A program made the translations under genes and the position numbers. Positions 51,866 to 59,710 of a stretch of 64,000 nt of DNA are shown in pieces. The notes beneath the pieces were generated by a model. That model ran no database searches and was not told the DNA's origin. It saw only the letters and a list, made by a program, of their open reading frames with translations. The DNA comes from Bog-159 sp049514955 (lineage in GTDB: Bacteria > Acidobacteriota > Terriglobia > Bryobacterales > Bryobacteraceae), in the NCBI GenBank assembly GCA_049514955.1, contig JBEKUO010000001.1, forward strand, positions 33,252-97,251, written 5' to 3'. Within the stretch, counting starts at the first letter, position 1. Every line of letters starts with the position of its first letter.

Positions 51866-54429
51866 CGGCTTAGCCCCCGAATCTTCATTGCCCACCGGTC
51901 GATCCACAGATACTGGTAAGCCGCGGCCGTGGTGATCGACATAAACTCCGGCGTAAGATTTACCGTAGGAGCCTGGGCAATGGTTCCGCTGTTTCCCAAT
52001 GCGCCCCCGGATACGCCGATCTGGAAGTTGATGGTGCCTGGCGTCGAGCTGTAAATGCGGATCTTGTACCAAGTGCCAGATGCAACCGCCACGCCGCTGT
52101 CCAGGCAATACTGAGTGCCGGCTATCACCACCTCGTAAACCCAATCGACGGTGCTCTCGCCGGAACTGCAACCGCCGCCGGCGGAATCATACCGCACCAC
52201 GATGGAGTTCCCACCAGCCGGGTGATACGCGGTGATGCTATCCGCGAATCCCACCAAGTACTTGGCATGCGCTACGGACGTGTCGGTCTCCACGATGGAC
52301 TGCATTTCCCAATAGGTAAATGCTCCAGCGCTGCCCAGGTTGGCAATGGACATCACCCCGGAAGGGCTGTCGTAGGTATCGGTCAGCGACAAGGAAATGC
52401 CGTGTGTGGCGGTGTTGTCCGGGGTCATACCGAAAATACCGGGATGATTGGCCTGGCCTGGAGTGAAATAATAGGAGCCGTTGGAGCCGACTATATAAGC
52501 GGTGCTCCACCCCAGAGCGCCTACTCCAAACGCTGGGCGGAAGCTGGGCATGAATTCGTCGATCAGAAAGAAAGTAGGATCGAACGGATTGAAATCCACA
52601 GTGCCCGAGGTATTAGTCAGGTCGTCGCGGAAGGTGTAGGATGTGCCGCCGCCTGCCGTTCCACAAGACCATGCTCCATTGACGTAACTGGCGACCGCCC
52701 CGCTTCCCCCTCCAGCGCAGGGAGTTGTTTGCGCGCAGTCGGAACAATACAAGATGGTTCCGTTCGCGCCGCTGCCCAGATTGGCAAACGTGAAGCTGCC
52801 CACTTGAGCCGAGCTGCTCAGCGTCAGATTCGTAGCGTGCAGATTGCCGGTCTGAGACGCGTCGTTGACCACGGCCATTACCGCGTTGCTTTGCGGGAAT
52901 TGCGGCGACCACCCAGCCACGTGTACGGTCTGCACCGGAAACGAGATGTAACGATTGGAGGCGGCGCCGCCAAAATCGATGAAGATGAAATCGAGCTGGC
53001 TTGGCGTGCCGTTGAACATGGCTCCGGGAACTGGATTGGCGGAGTTGGCGAAGATCACGCTGGGCCCCACTTCGCTGGCGAAATCCACCTGGTAGCCCGT
53101 GTTGTTGAACATCTGCAGGCTGAAGTTCCCCGAGCCTCCATTCAGCCGCAAACCGGCCGTGGTGGTGTTCGCGATGTTTCCGGAGATGATCTGGCTGGGA
53201 GCCCTGACCTCCAGGCCCGTGGGACCGCTGAATTCGGTGGCCGTCAGATTATGGCTGCCGGCCCCGGCGTCGATCAGCATCCCCCATCCGGAACCGGTGG
53301 TGGCGGCAATCTGGCTCCCGTCAAGCGAGCTGTTGCTGTAAATGCCGCCGAGCGTGTTGAGGAACGCATTGATATTGGCCAAGTGGCCGTTGCCGTTGTA
53401 AGCGCTGGAGGTTTGTACCTGCAGCCCCCATCCGCCATTTTGATAAAGTACTGTGTTCACGAAATCGGAATCGTGAGGGCCGCGAAACGTCCAGCCGTTC
53501 CCGTTATTGAAAGCCGAGCGAACGCCGTAGAAATACCCTTCTAGGTCGTCGGATGGTGTAGCGAAAGTCGAATCCACGCCCCACTCCGTGTAGATCCCGT
53601 CGGAGTACGCGTTGCGCACCATCACGTCGGTCATCTGTAGGCCATGACCATACAGCCGGATGCCGTAGCTCGCGCCTGTTTGGTTTGTCTTATTGCCGTC
53701 GATCGTGCAGCCGCGGATCTCACCGCGGAACAGCCCATATTTGCTGTTCTGGCCGGTCAGCGCAGCAAAGTTGGTCTGCGAGATCACATCCTGATTCCCG
53801 CCATTCTTCAGTATGAGCGTGGTCTGGCCGGCCCCGGCACACTCGATCTTGCCGGTGCCCGATTGGTCCGTAGTGGAATCGCTGAACCGGATGCCTCCCA
53901 CTGTGTGGGTCCCGACTCCGAAATAGATCTTCTGGCCCTTCGCCAGAGTGATTACGCTGTTGATGACGTAGGCGCCGGCATCCGCCCTAACCTCGCCCGC
54001 TCCGGAAGCCAGCGCGGCTGCGAAAGCCGCCGAGTCGTCGGTGACGCCGTCGCCTTTGGCCCCGAAATCCTTGACGTGAACTACATCTTGCAGCTTGGAC
54101 GTCACGGTGCGGGTCACAGCGCCGGCGCCTGACTGTAGGAACGTGCCGGCGCCGCCTCCCAGTTGCTGAGTCCAGATGTTGGTGGACGTGCAGTAGTACT
54201 TATTCTGTCCGGCTACGGCGTCGGTCGCGAAATATTCTTCCCCTTGCGTGCAGACGGCCGGCAATTGGGCGGTCGTCCCGCGTTTCGACGGCAGGGTGTG
54301 CGTGGCGCCGGACGCATCCCAGGAGCCGATCTGCACACGACCCCCATTCACCGTTGTCTGCGCTGTTAGGAGAGATGGAATCCCCAGTAGAAGAACTGAA
54401 AGAGGAAAGCTGCTGGCTGATGGCTTCAT
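51862..54429 (-). CDS. Secreted right-handed beta-helix protein with tail-spike-like N-terminus
   Basis: 855 residues, signal peptide about 1-24 (FPLSVLLLGIPSLLTAQ). Residues 25-115 resemble tail-fibre head segments (GSWDASGATHTLPSKRG, GAGAVTRTVTSKLQDVVHVK). At 119-136 the pectate-lyase-3 hallmark VKDFGAKGDGVTDDSAAF begins a beta-helix (GAYVINSVITLAKGQKIYFG, GEIRGCTIDGNKTNQTG) to about residue 450. The C-terminal ~280 residues look like a separate beta-sandwich (lectin/LamG-like guess: IAGTQYCLDSGVAVASGTWY, KIRIYSSTPGTINFQIGVSG). Possible polysaccharide-binding or lyase activity. Stop overlaps the next gene by GTGA; two bases after the upstream gene. Confidence 0.8.
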   Translation of the reverse strand: MKPSASSFPLSVLLLGIPSLLTAQTTVNGGRVQIGSWDASGATHTLPSKRGTTAQLPAVCTQGEEYFATDAVAGQNKYYCTSTNIWTQQLGGGAGTFLQSGAGAVTRTVTSKLQDVVHVKDFGAKGDGVTDDSAAFAAALASGAGEVRADAGAYVINSVITLAKGQKIYFGVGTHTVGGIRFSDSTTDQSGTGKIECAGAGQTTLILKNGGNQDVISQTNFAALTGQNSKYGLFRGEIRGCTIDGNKTNQTGASYGIRLYGHGLQMTDVMVRNAYSDGIYTEWGVDSTFATPSDDLEGYFYGVRSAFNNGNGWTFRGPHDSDFVNTVLYQNGGWGLQVQTSSAYNGNGHLANINAFLNTLGGIYSNSSLDGSQIAATTGSGWGMLIDAGAGSHNLTATEFSGPTGLEVRAPSQIISGNIANTTTAGLRLNGGSGNFSLQMFNNTGYQVDFASEVGPSVIFANSANPVPGAMFNGTPSQLDFIFIDFGGAASNRYISFPVQTVHVAGWSPQFPQSNAVMAVVNDASQTGNLHATNLTLSSSAQVGSFTFANLGSGANGTILYCSDCAQTTPCAGGGSGAVASYVNGAWSCGTAGGGTSYTFRDDLTNTSGTVDFNPFDPTFFLIDEFMPSFRPAFGVGALGWSTAYIVGSNGSYYFTPGQANHPGIFGMTPDNTATHGISLSLTDTYDSPSGVMSIANLGSAGAFTYWEMQSIVETDTSVAHAKYLVGFADSITAYHPAGGNSIVVRYDSAGGGCSSGESTVDWVYEVVIAGTQYCLDSGVAVASGTWYKIRIYSSTPGTINFQIGVSGGALGNSGTIAQAPTVNLTPEFMSITTAAAYQYLWIDRWAMKIRGLSR

Positions 54430-54431
54430 GT

Positions 54432-56384
54432 CTAGTAATTCCTCACGATGGTGGCCCGGTATGTCGCACTGGCTGGCTGTACGCTAAGACCCGACAAGTT
54501 ACAGAGCCGGACTGTCACGGTGTTGGCGCTGCTCACCAGCATGATGCCAATGAGTCCGGAAGGCAGTCCAGCCGGCCATCCGGGTGCTACGGCATCACCC
54601 GTATTCGCGCCGTTTACGGTCAATGTAAGATCCGCCGCACAAGCCCCGGCTGAGATGATGGGGAAGCTAAGGGCCGCTGAATTGGTCAGATATGTGGGGA
54701 CTACGCCATTGTCTACCGCTATGGCACTCTGCCCAGGTGTCTCCGTGATGATGATCCCCTGGCCGCCCGCGAGCGTCTTCGCGGTCAAAAAGGCGCGCTG
54801 GTCGCGGCCGCCAAGCGTGTCCCAGGTGCCGGTCGTCGCCGTCCAGGTATAAACCGGGATCACATTGGCCGGAAAAGAAGTGACTCCGGACTGTTGAACA
54901 CATCCCGCCGAGCAGGCTACCGTCAAGTTGTGCCCTACCAGGAGGGTTCCGGAACCGTTCACATAAACATATGCCGCGCCTGTGGCGCTTCCACTAATGG
55001 TGGCTGTGGCGCTATTACTGATGGTGTACACCTGGTATCCGAAGCGGACGTTGCAGGGAGAGGTGGGCGAGCAGTTGGCGCCAATGCTGAGCACCGTAGA
55101 GGATGTGCGTACGACCGCGAGATCTCCCAGTTGGTAAGCCATGGTCGCTCCGCCGCCGCTGCCGGAAACTGTGGCGGGCGCCCATTGGGATCCGTTCCAC
55201 AGCAGGGCTTGGCCATTGGCCGGAGCCGTGTTCGCTACCGGCCGGCTTTGAATGCCGGTAACCGTAGCGGCGGTCAGTGTACCGCCAAGATCGCCGCCCG
55301 CGGCGGGGAGTTGGCTGGAACCGAGAAAACCGGCGATCTGTCCGAAGCTGTAATCTCCGGTTTGGGCCGTGATCGCGCCGCTCCTTCCGAATACGCTGGT
55401 AACTGCCCCGCTGCCGGATACTGCGCCCGGCGTCCACTGGGATCCGTTCCACAGCAGGGCTTGGCCACTGGCAGGGGCGGTATTCGCCACTGACCGGCTT
55501 TGAATGCCGGTAACCGTGGCGGCCGTCAACGTTCCACCCAGATCGCCGCTCGCGGCGGGGAGTTGACCGGACGCGATCATGCCTGCGATCTGCGGGAAGC
55601 TGTAATCGCCAGCCTGCGCCATAACCGCGCCGCTTCTGCCGAATACGCTGGCGACCGCACCGCCTCCCCCGGCCAATGACGCCGTGCCCGCGCCGTTCAC
55701 CACGCAATAGCCGGTCTGCGCGGTGCTGAAATTTACCGTGACGTTGTACGTCGTCGGACTGATCTGAACCTTGTCCGGCTCTACGCGTTGTGGCGGCGTC
55801 GAATTGTCATAGCAATCTACAACCAGGTTGACCGTTCCGAACTGGTGTACAGTCCCCGGAATCGTGATGCTGACTTGCGCCGTGAACGCATACGAGGAGT
55901 TGCCGGTTTCGGCCGGCGCCGGCTGCCATTGGTTCGTGGCAGCGTTCCATTGCAATACCTGGCCGCTGGACGGGGCCGCGTTGCTTACACTTCGGCCCTG
56001 TAGTCGATTCACCGTCAGTCCGCCCGGAGCGCCCGATATGTCTCCGCCTAGCGCCAGCCATTGGATAGTGCTCCCGTTGCTCGACAGCACTTCGTTTGTG
56101 GTGCCCGAATTCACCGACAAGCTGTTGCCTTCCACCGTCCATGTGTTCGCCGGATTGCACGCATAAACATTGCTCCCCGCAGGCGCCGTGGTCAGAAAAA
56201 AGAACTGTCCTACCGCGCAAGTGGAAGGTAGGCTGCTTCCCGTCTGCATCGGTTTTGTAGATCCGGCCGCCGAGAAATCGACGCTCTTCGACTGCGTGCG
56301 CAAATCAATGAGGGTCTGACTTCGCCCCGGGGCGATGAAGGCCGTCCACAGCAGGAGGCTCATCGGAAGTTTGGAATTGTGCAT
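54432..56384 (-). CDS. Secreted tail-fibre-like repeat protein
   Basis: 650 residues from the ATG at 56384 (signal peptide KLPMSLLLWTAFIAPGRSQ); 56426 and 56363 are alternative starts. Two nearly identical 84-residue units occupy about residues 235-405, each with SVFGRSGA, AQ-GDYSF-QIAG, QLPAA-GDLGGTLTAATVTGIQ and ALLWNGSQW, with a diverged relative nearer the N-terminus (GGDISGAPGGLTVNRLQGRS). The C-terminal part (YVNGSGTLLVGHNLTVAC, YTWTATTGTWDTLGGRDQRA) is also found in phage-like collar or fibre proteins. No phage structural genes are nearby, so it is more likely a host exported surface protein. First gene of the three-gene operon. Confidence 0.7.
   Translation of the reverse strand: MHNSKLPMSLLLWTAFIAPGRSQTLIDLRTQSKSVDFSAAGSTKPMQTGSSLPSTCAVGQFFFLTTAPAGSNVYACNPANTWTVEGNSLSVNSGTTNEVLSSNGSTIQWLALGGDISGAPGGLTVNRLQGRSVSNAAPSSGQVLQWNAATNQWQPAPAETGNSSYAFTAQVSITIPGTVHQFGTVNLVVDCYDNSTPPQRVEPDKVQISPTTYNVTVNFSTAQTGYCVVNGAGTASLAGGGGAVASVFGRSGAVMAQAGDYSFPQIAGMIASGQLPAASGDLGGTLTAATVTGIQSRSVANTAPASGQALLWNGSQWTPGAVSGSGAVTSVFGRSGAITAQTGDYSFGQIAGFLGSSQLPAAGGDLGGTLTAATVTGIQSRPVANTAPANGQALLWNGSQWAPATVSGSGGGATMAYQLGDLAVVRTSSTVLSIGANCSPTSPCNVRFGYQVYTISNSATATISGSATGAAYVYVNGSGTLLVGHNLTVACSAGCVQQSGVTSFPANVIPVYTWTATTGTWDTLGGRDQRAFLTAKTLAGGQGIIITETPGQSAIAVDNGVVPTYLTNSAALSFPIISAGACAADLTLTVNGANTGDAVAPGWPAGLPSGLIGIMLVSSANTVTVRLCNLSGLSVQPASATYRATIVRNY
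55150..55665 (-). repeat. 252-bp coding tandem repeat (two units)
   Basis: Two adjacent copies of about 252 bases (84 codons) in the tail-fibre-like gene, highly similar at DNA level (both contain GATCCGTTCCACAGCAGGGC and TTGAATGCCGGTAACCGT). Confidence 0.75.
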
Positions 56385-56639
56385 GTTTTCGCCAGGCCCT
56401 GACAGGGCGAGTGCCACTCCTGTCATAAGTCCAGCACGCTGCCGGAAGGAACTGGCCGGTCAAATCGCGCAAGTTATAGACAGAACAAGCATCGAAAATT
56501 CGGCTCGACGTGTGAACGGCCTGCAGCCACAACGGGTGCGGAGAAGGCGTGCGATCCGCACAGCGGAGCGTGCCGTGGCCATGCGATAGCCCCCGCCAGT
56601 GTTTTTCGGGTTTCCCGCTTCCGCCCAGCCCGCGGCGAC

Positions 56640-56837
56640 TTGCGTACCGGCTCAGCCGCCAGCCTCGCCCGCCAGCACGCCACTGGCATCACCCCGACTG
56701 CGACTATTCGGCTCGACCCGCAGGACATTTCCCCCGCGCGTACACTCGCCGCCGCGCGCGGCGTGCGCTACCAGACCTATCTCGAAAGGCTGCTCCACGA
56801 AGCTCGCGCAGCCGATGGAGAAAAGCTCGCCAGATGA
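56640..56837 (+). pseudogene. Possible CopG/RHH-type antitoxin remnant
   Basis: A short frame (TTG start) whose second half, TIRLDPQDISPARTLAAARG then RYQTYLERLLHEA, matches the ribbon-helix-helix antitoxin pattern that usually reads IRLxxxDIxxARxLAxxRGxxYQTYLKxLLHEAL. No partner toxin is next to it, and the N-terminal residues are not family-like, so it is probably degraded. It lies in the 500-base gap between the tail-fibre-like gene and the VapC gene; the rest of that gap holds no supported gene. Confidence 0.4.
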
Positions 56838-56912
56838 GCCTCTGCCAACCGCACGTAATGCCGCAGCATAGTCCGCGCAGCCGATGGAGAAAAGCTCGCC
56901 GGATAAGCCTCT
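56806..56912. repeat. Imperfect 38-bp direct repeat, 69-bp offset
   Basis: GCGCAGCCGATGGAGAAAAG plus 18 further bases at 56806-56843 recurs at 56875-56912 with two mismatches, suggesting a small local duplication at the 3' end of the antitoxin-like frame. Confidence 0.7.
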
Positions 56913-56927
56913 CGTCTTGAAGGGGCG

Positions 56928-57344
56928 TTATGCCATAAATGGATTCACCACGCGTACCCCGCCCAGCACGGCGCCAGGCTGCAGATCCTCGGTGTAAAGT
57001 ACTACCGCTCCCGCCGACCGCGCGGCATGCACGATCAAAGCGTCCCAAAACGAGATCTGCGTAAGCCGATGCAGTTCGATCGCCGCGATGACATCGCCTG
57101 CGTCGAATCGAACCACCCTGCCGCGAGCCAGGATCTCGACCTTCCTTTGCGCCATCTCCGGTGCCAATCCTAGCTTGCGCGTCGCTGCGACGAAGTATTC
57201 CTGCAGAACCTGCAACGACACCACAGCCGCTCCGCGCCGAAGATGATCCGCAAAAAGCGCAATCGACAGCTCGCGTTTCTCCGGCGACGAAGCATCGTCA
57301 GCGTACACCAACACGTTCGTATCGAAAAAGGCAAGCCCGCTCAT
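56928..57344 (-). CDS. vapC: PIN-domain toxin, VapC-like
   Basis: 138 residues from ATG 57344, which overlaps the antitoxin stop (ATGA); the longer frame to 57380 lies inside the antitoxin. PIN-domain acidic residues are visible: FFDTNVLVYADD (first Asp), LQEYFVAA (Glu), FWDALIVHAA (Asp) and LYTEDLQPG (Asp/Glu). VapC toxins are ribonucleases, often of tRNA or rRNA, neutralised by the partner. The tandem coupling with the RHH protein is the standard toxin-antitoxin layout. Confidence 0.85.
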   Translation of the reverse strand: MSGLAFFDTNVLVYADDASSPEKRELSIALFADHLRRGAAVVSLQVLQEYFVAATRKLGLAPEMAQRKVEILARGRVVRFDAGDVIAAIELHRLTQISFWDALIVHAARSAGAVVLYTEDLQPGAVLGGVRVVNPFMA

Positions 57345-57574
57345 CGTCGTTCGTGCAGTTCTTCGCGGTTGAACTTCCACCCGCGCGAGTCGCCCTGAGC
57401 GAGACGCGAGAGCCGTTCGAACTCCGCGGCATCGCTATTCGCATCGGTCTTCCCCACCAGTTGCTCCAGGTACTCGCGCACAAGCTGGTTGACGCTTGTG
57501 CCCATCGCCTCGGCGCGGCACCGCGCTTCCTGGATCACTTCGTCGTCGATGGATAGAGTGAGGTTCACATACAC
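57341..57574 (-). CDS. RHH-type antitoxin of the VapC toxin
   Basis: 77 residues from the GTG at 57574, reading VYVNLTLSIDDEVIQEARCR, the usual opening of this antitoxin class; the frame is open to 57628, but those residues are not family-like. AEAMGTSVNQLVREYLEQLVG gives the second and third helices; the charged C-terminal tail (FERLSRLAQGDSRGWKFNRE) would wrap the toxin. Its stop overlaps the toxin start. It should bind its own promoter in the 57575-57787 region and autoregulate, as typical of such pairs. Confidence 0.8.
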   Translation of the reverse strand: MYVNLTLSIDDEVIQEARCRAEAMGTSVNQLVREYLEQLVGKTDANSDAAEFERLSRLAQGDSRGWKFNREELHERR

Positions 57575-57787
57575 ATAATACGTGCGCACGTAGCCTGTGT
57601 CAATGTCAAAGCCGCCAATCTGGATCATTTAGAATCAATTATTTGGGCTTTGTTCGTACAACAGCGGGGACACACCGGCCCACCCGGTCGCCTGCCCATC
57701 GCCACGTCGACGAGCAACCCCGACCGATTGGGGTTTCGACTGCGTCTTGTGTGAGAATTCAGGAAGGTAGCTTGAACGGCATCCCAT

Positions 57788-59710
57788 ATGTGTGGCATCG
57801 CAGGATTTGTAACCCGCGCACCCAGTGCCTCGCCGGACGCACTCCTCACCCGCATGACCGACAGCCTCCGCCACCGCGGTCCGGATGCCTCGGGCTTCTA
57901 CCGCGATCCGTTCGCCTCGCTCGGCCACCGCCGTCTCAGCATCGTCGATGTCCGCGCTGGACATCAGCCCATGTCGAACGAGGACGGCACCCTCTGGATC
58001 GACTACAACGGCGAAATCTTCAATCATGCCGACCTACGCCCCATCCTTGAGCGGGCTGGCCATCGGTACCGCACCCGGTGCGATACCGAGACCATCCTCC
58101 ACGCCTACGAGCAATACGGACCCGATTGCGTCACCCACTTCCGCGGCATGTTCGCTTTCGCCATCTGGGACAAGAGCACTCGCACGCTGTTCTGCGCCCG
58201 CGACCGCCTCGGCAAGAAGCCTTTCTACTACTATTGGGACGGCCACCTATTCGCGTTCGCCTCCGAGATCAAAGCGCTGCTCGAGCATCCCGCCATTTCT
58301 CCGCGCTTCGAAGAATCGCTGCTCTCCGAGTACCTCAGCTTCGGCTACTGCTCCGGCGAGCAGACGCTCTTCTCCGGTATACGCAAACTCATGCCGGGCC
58401 ACTGGCTCCGGCTGACACCGGAACAATTCGAAATCCGCCGGTATTGGGAGATTCCGTGTCCGGTGGGGCAGGCGGTTTCGCCTGCCAACTCCCGCGACGA
58501 TCAATACTGGATCGCCGAATGCCGCAGCCGCCTCGAAGAGGCCGTGCGCACGCGGCTGATGAGCGATGTGCCCCTGGGCATGTTTCTCTCGGGTGGCGTC
58601 GATTCGAGCGCCATCGCCGCGCTTATGAAGCCGATGTCGAATGGGCCCGTCAAGACCTTCGCAGTCGGCTATCGCGAGGAGGCCTTCAGCGAACTGGCCT
58701 ACGCCCGCCAGGTCGCCCGAAAAATCGGCACAGAGCACCACGGGGTCGTCATCGGTATGGACGATTTCTTCAACGCCCTGCCGCAACTCATCTGGCATGA
58801 AGATGAGCCTATCGCCTGGCCCTCCAGCGTCTCCCTCTATTTCGTGTCGCGCTTGGCCTCGGAACAGGTGAAGGTCGTCCTTACCGGCGAAGGCAGCGAC
58901 GAGCTGTTTGCCGGCTACGGCCGCTATCGCTTCTACCTCCTCAACCAGCAGTGGATGAAAGCTTATCGCGCGGTGCCGCGCCGATTGCGCGATGCCCTCC
59001 GCTCCCGGATTGCCGGCTCACGCCTGCTCACCGGAAACATTCGCCGCAAGCTGCAGCATTCCGTCCTGGGACGCGGTGAAGATCTTGATGCCCTCTACCT
59101 CGATAACTTCTATGCCGCCTTCTCCCGCGGAGAACAGCAGCGACTGCTCACACGCGGCGCGCCATCCCATGCAACCTACGATTCCTTCCTGCATTACTGG
59201 AACTCCCAGCCGGATGCCGCGCCGCTCTCCCGCATGCTATACGCGGACCAGAAAACCTACCTCGTCGAGCTGCTTATGAAGCAGGACCAGATGAGCATGG
59301 CCTGCTCCATCGAAAGTCGCGTTCCCTTTCTGGATCACCAACTCGTCGAGTTCGCCGCGCGCGTTCCCGACCGGCTCAAGCTGCGCGACGGCGTTGGCAA
59401 ATACGTCCTGAAGCGTGCCGTCGAAGACATCCTCCCGCGCGACATCGTCTATCGCAAAAAGATGGGCTTCCCCACGCCGCTCCGCCAATGGCTGATGGAT
59501 CCCAGCGCCGATGCCCTGATCGCCCAGATCCAGGACCGCGATGGCCTGTTGGCGCAATATATCGATTTCACTTATCTGAACGATCTCCTCTCCCGCCACA
59601 AAAGCGGCCTCGAAGACGCCACCGACCGCATCTGGCGTCTCCTGAACCTGCAGCTCTGGGGCAACATTTTCATCACCAGCAAGGCGGGCCTCCTGGCCTG
59701 CCCCGCATGA
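57788..59710 (+). CDS. asnB: Asparagine synthase (glutamine-hydrolysing)-like amidotransferase, second copy
   Basis: 640 residues. MCGIAGF (Cys2 nucleophile), RHRGPDASGFY, YNGEIFNH, SGGVDSS at about 267-273, TGEGSDELFAGYGRY and KQDQMSMACSIESRVPFLDH. It is distinct from the first copy throughout, so not a recent duplicate. At about residues 224-234 it carries VGQAVSPANS, encoded by a perfect 20-base hairpin, in the linker between glutaminase and synthase domains. It is coupled by ATGA to the heparinase-like gene and begins an operon of five genes; asparagine-synthase/heparinase/GT4/deacetylase sets are characteristic of exopolysaccharide loci. Confidence 0.88.
   Translation: MCGIAGFVTRAPSASPDALLTRMTDSLRHRGPDASGFYRDPFASLGHRRLSIVDVRAGHQPMSNEDGTLWIDYNGEIFNHADLRPILERAGHRYRTRCDTETILHAYEQYGPDCVTHFRGMFAFAIWDKSTRTLFCARDRLGKKPFYYYWDGHLFAFASEIKALLEHPAISPRFEESLLSEYLSFGYCSGEQTLFSGIRKLMPGHWLRLTPEQFEIRRYWEIPCPVGQAVSPANSRDDQYWIAECRSRLEEAVRTRLMSDVPLGMFLSGGVDSSAIAALMKPMSNGPVKTFAVGYREEAFSELAYARQVARKIGTEHHGVVIGMDDFFNALPQLIWHEDEPIAWPSSVSLYFVSRLASEQVKVVLTGEGSDELFAGYGRYRFYLLNQQWMKAYRAVPRRLRDALRSRIAGSRLLTGNIRRKLQHSVLGRGEDLDALYLDNFYAAFSRGEQQRLLTRGAPSHATYDSFLHYWNSQPDAAPLSRMLYADQKTYLVELLMKQDQMSMACSIESRVPFLDHQLVEFAARVPDRLKLRDGVGKYVLKRAVEDILPRDIVYRKKMGFPTPLRQWLMDPSADALIAQIQDRDGLLAQYIDFTYLNDLLSRHKSGLEDATDRIWRLLNLQLWGNIFITSKAGLLACPA
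58467..58486. repeat. Translated palindrome in the second asparagine-synthase gene
   Basis: GGCAGGCG and CGCCTGCC form an 8-bp perfect stem with loop GTTT, in frame inside the coding sequence. Confidence 0.8.

Noticed and set aside
52222..53544. 440-residue plus-strand frame
   Set aside because: Antisense of the beta-helix gene, whose signal peptide and tail-spike motif are clear on the minus strand.
51862..56384. Prophage tail module
   Set aside because: The proteins have signal peptides and there are no capsid, portal, terminase or lysis genes; host export is more likely.
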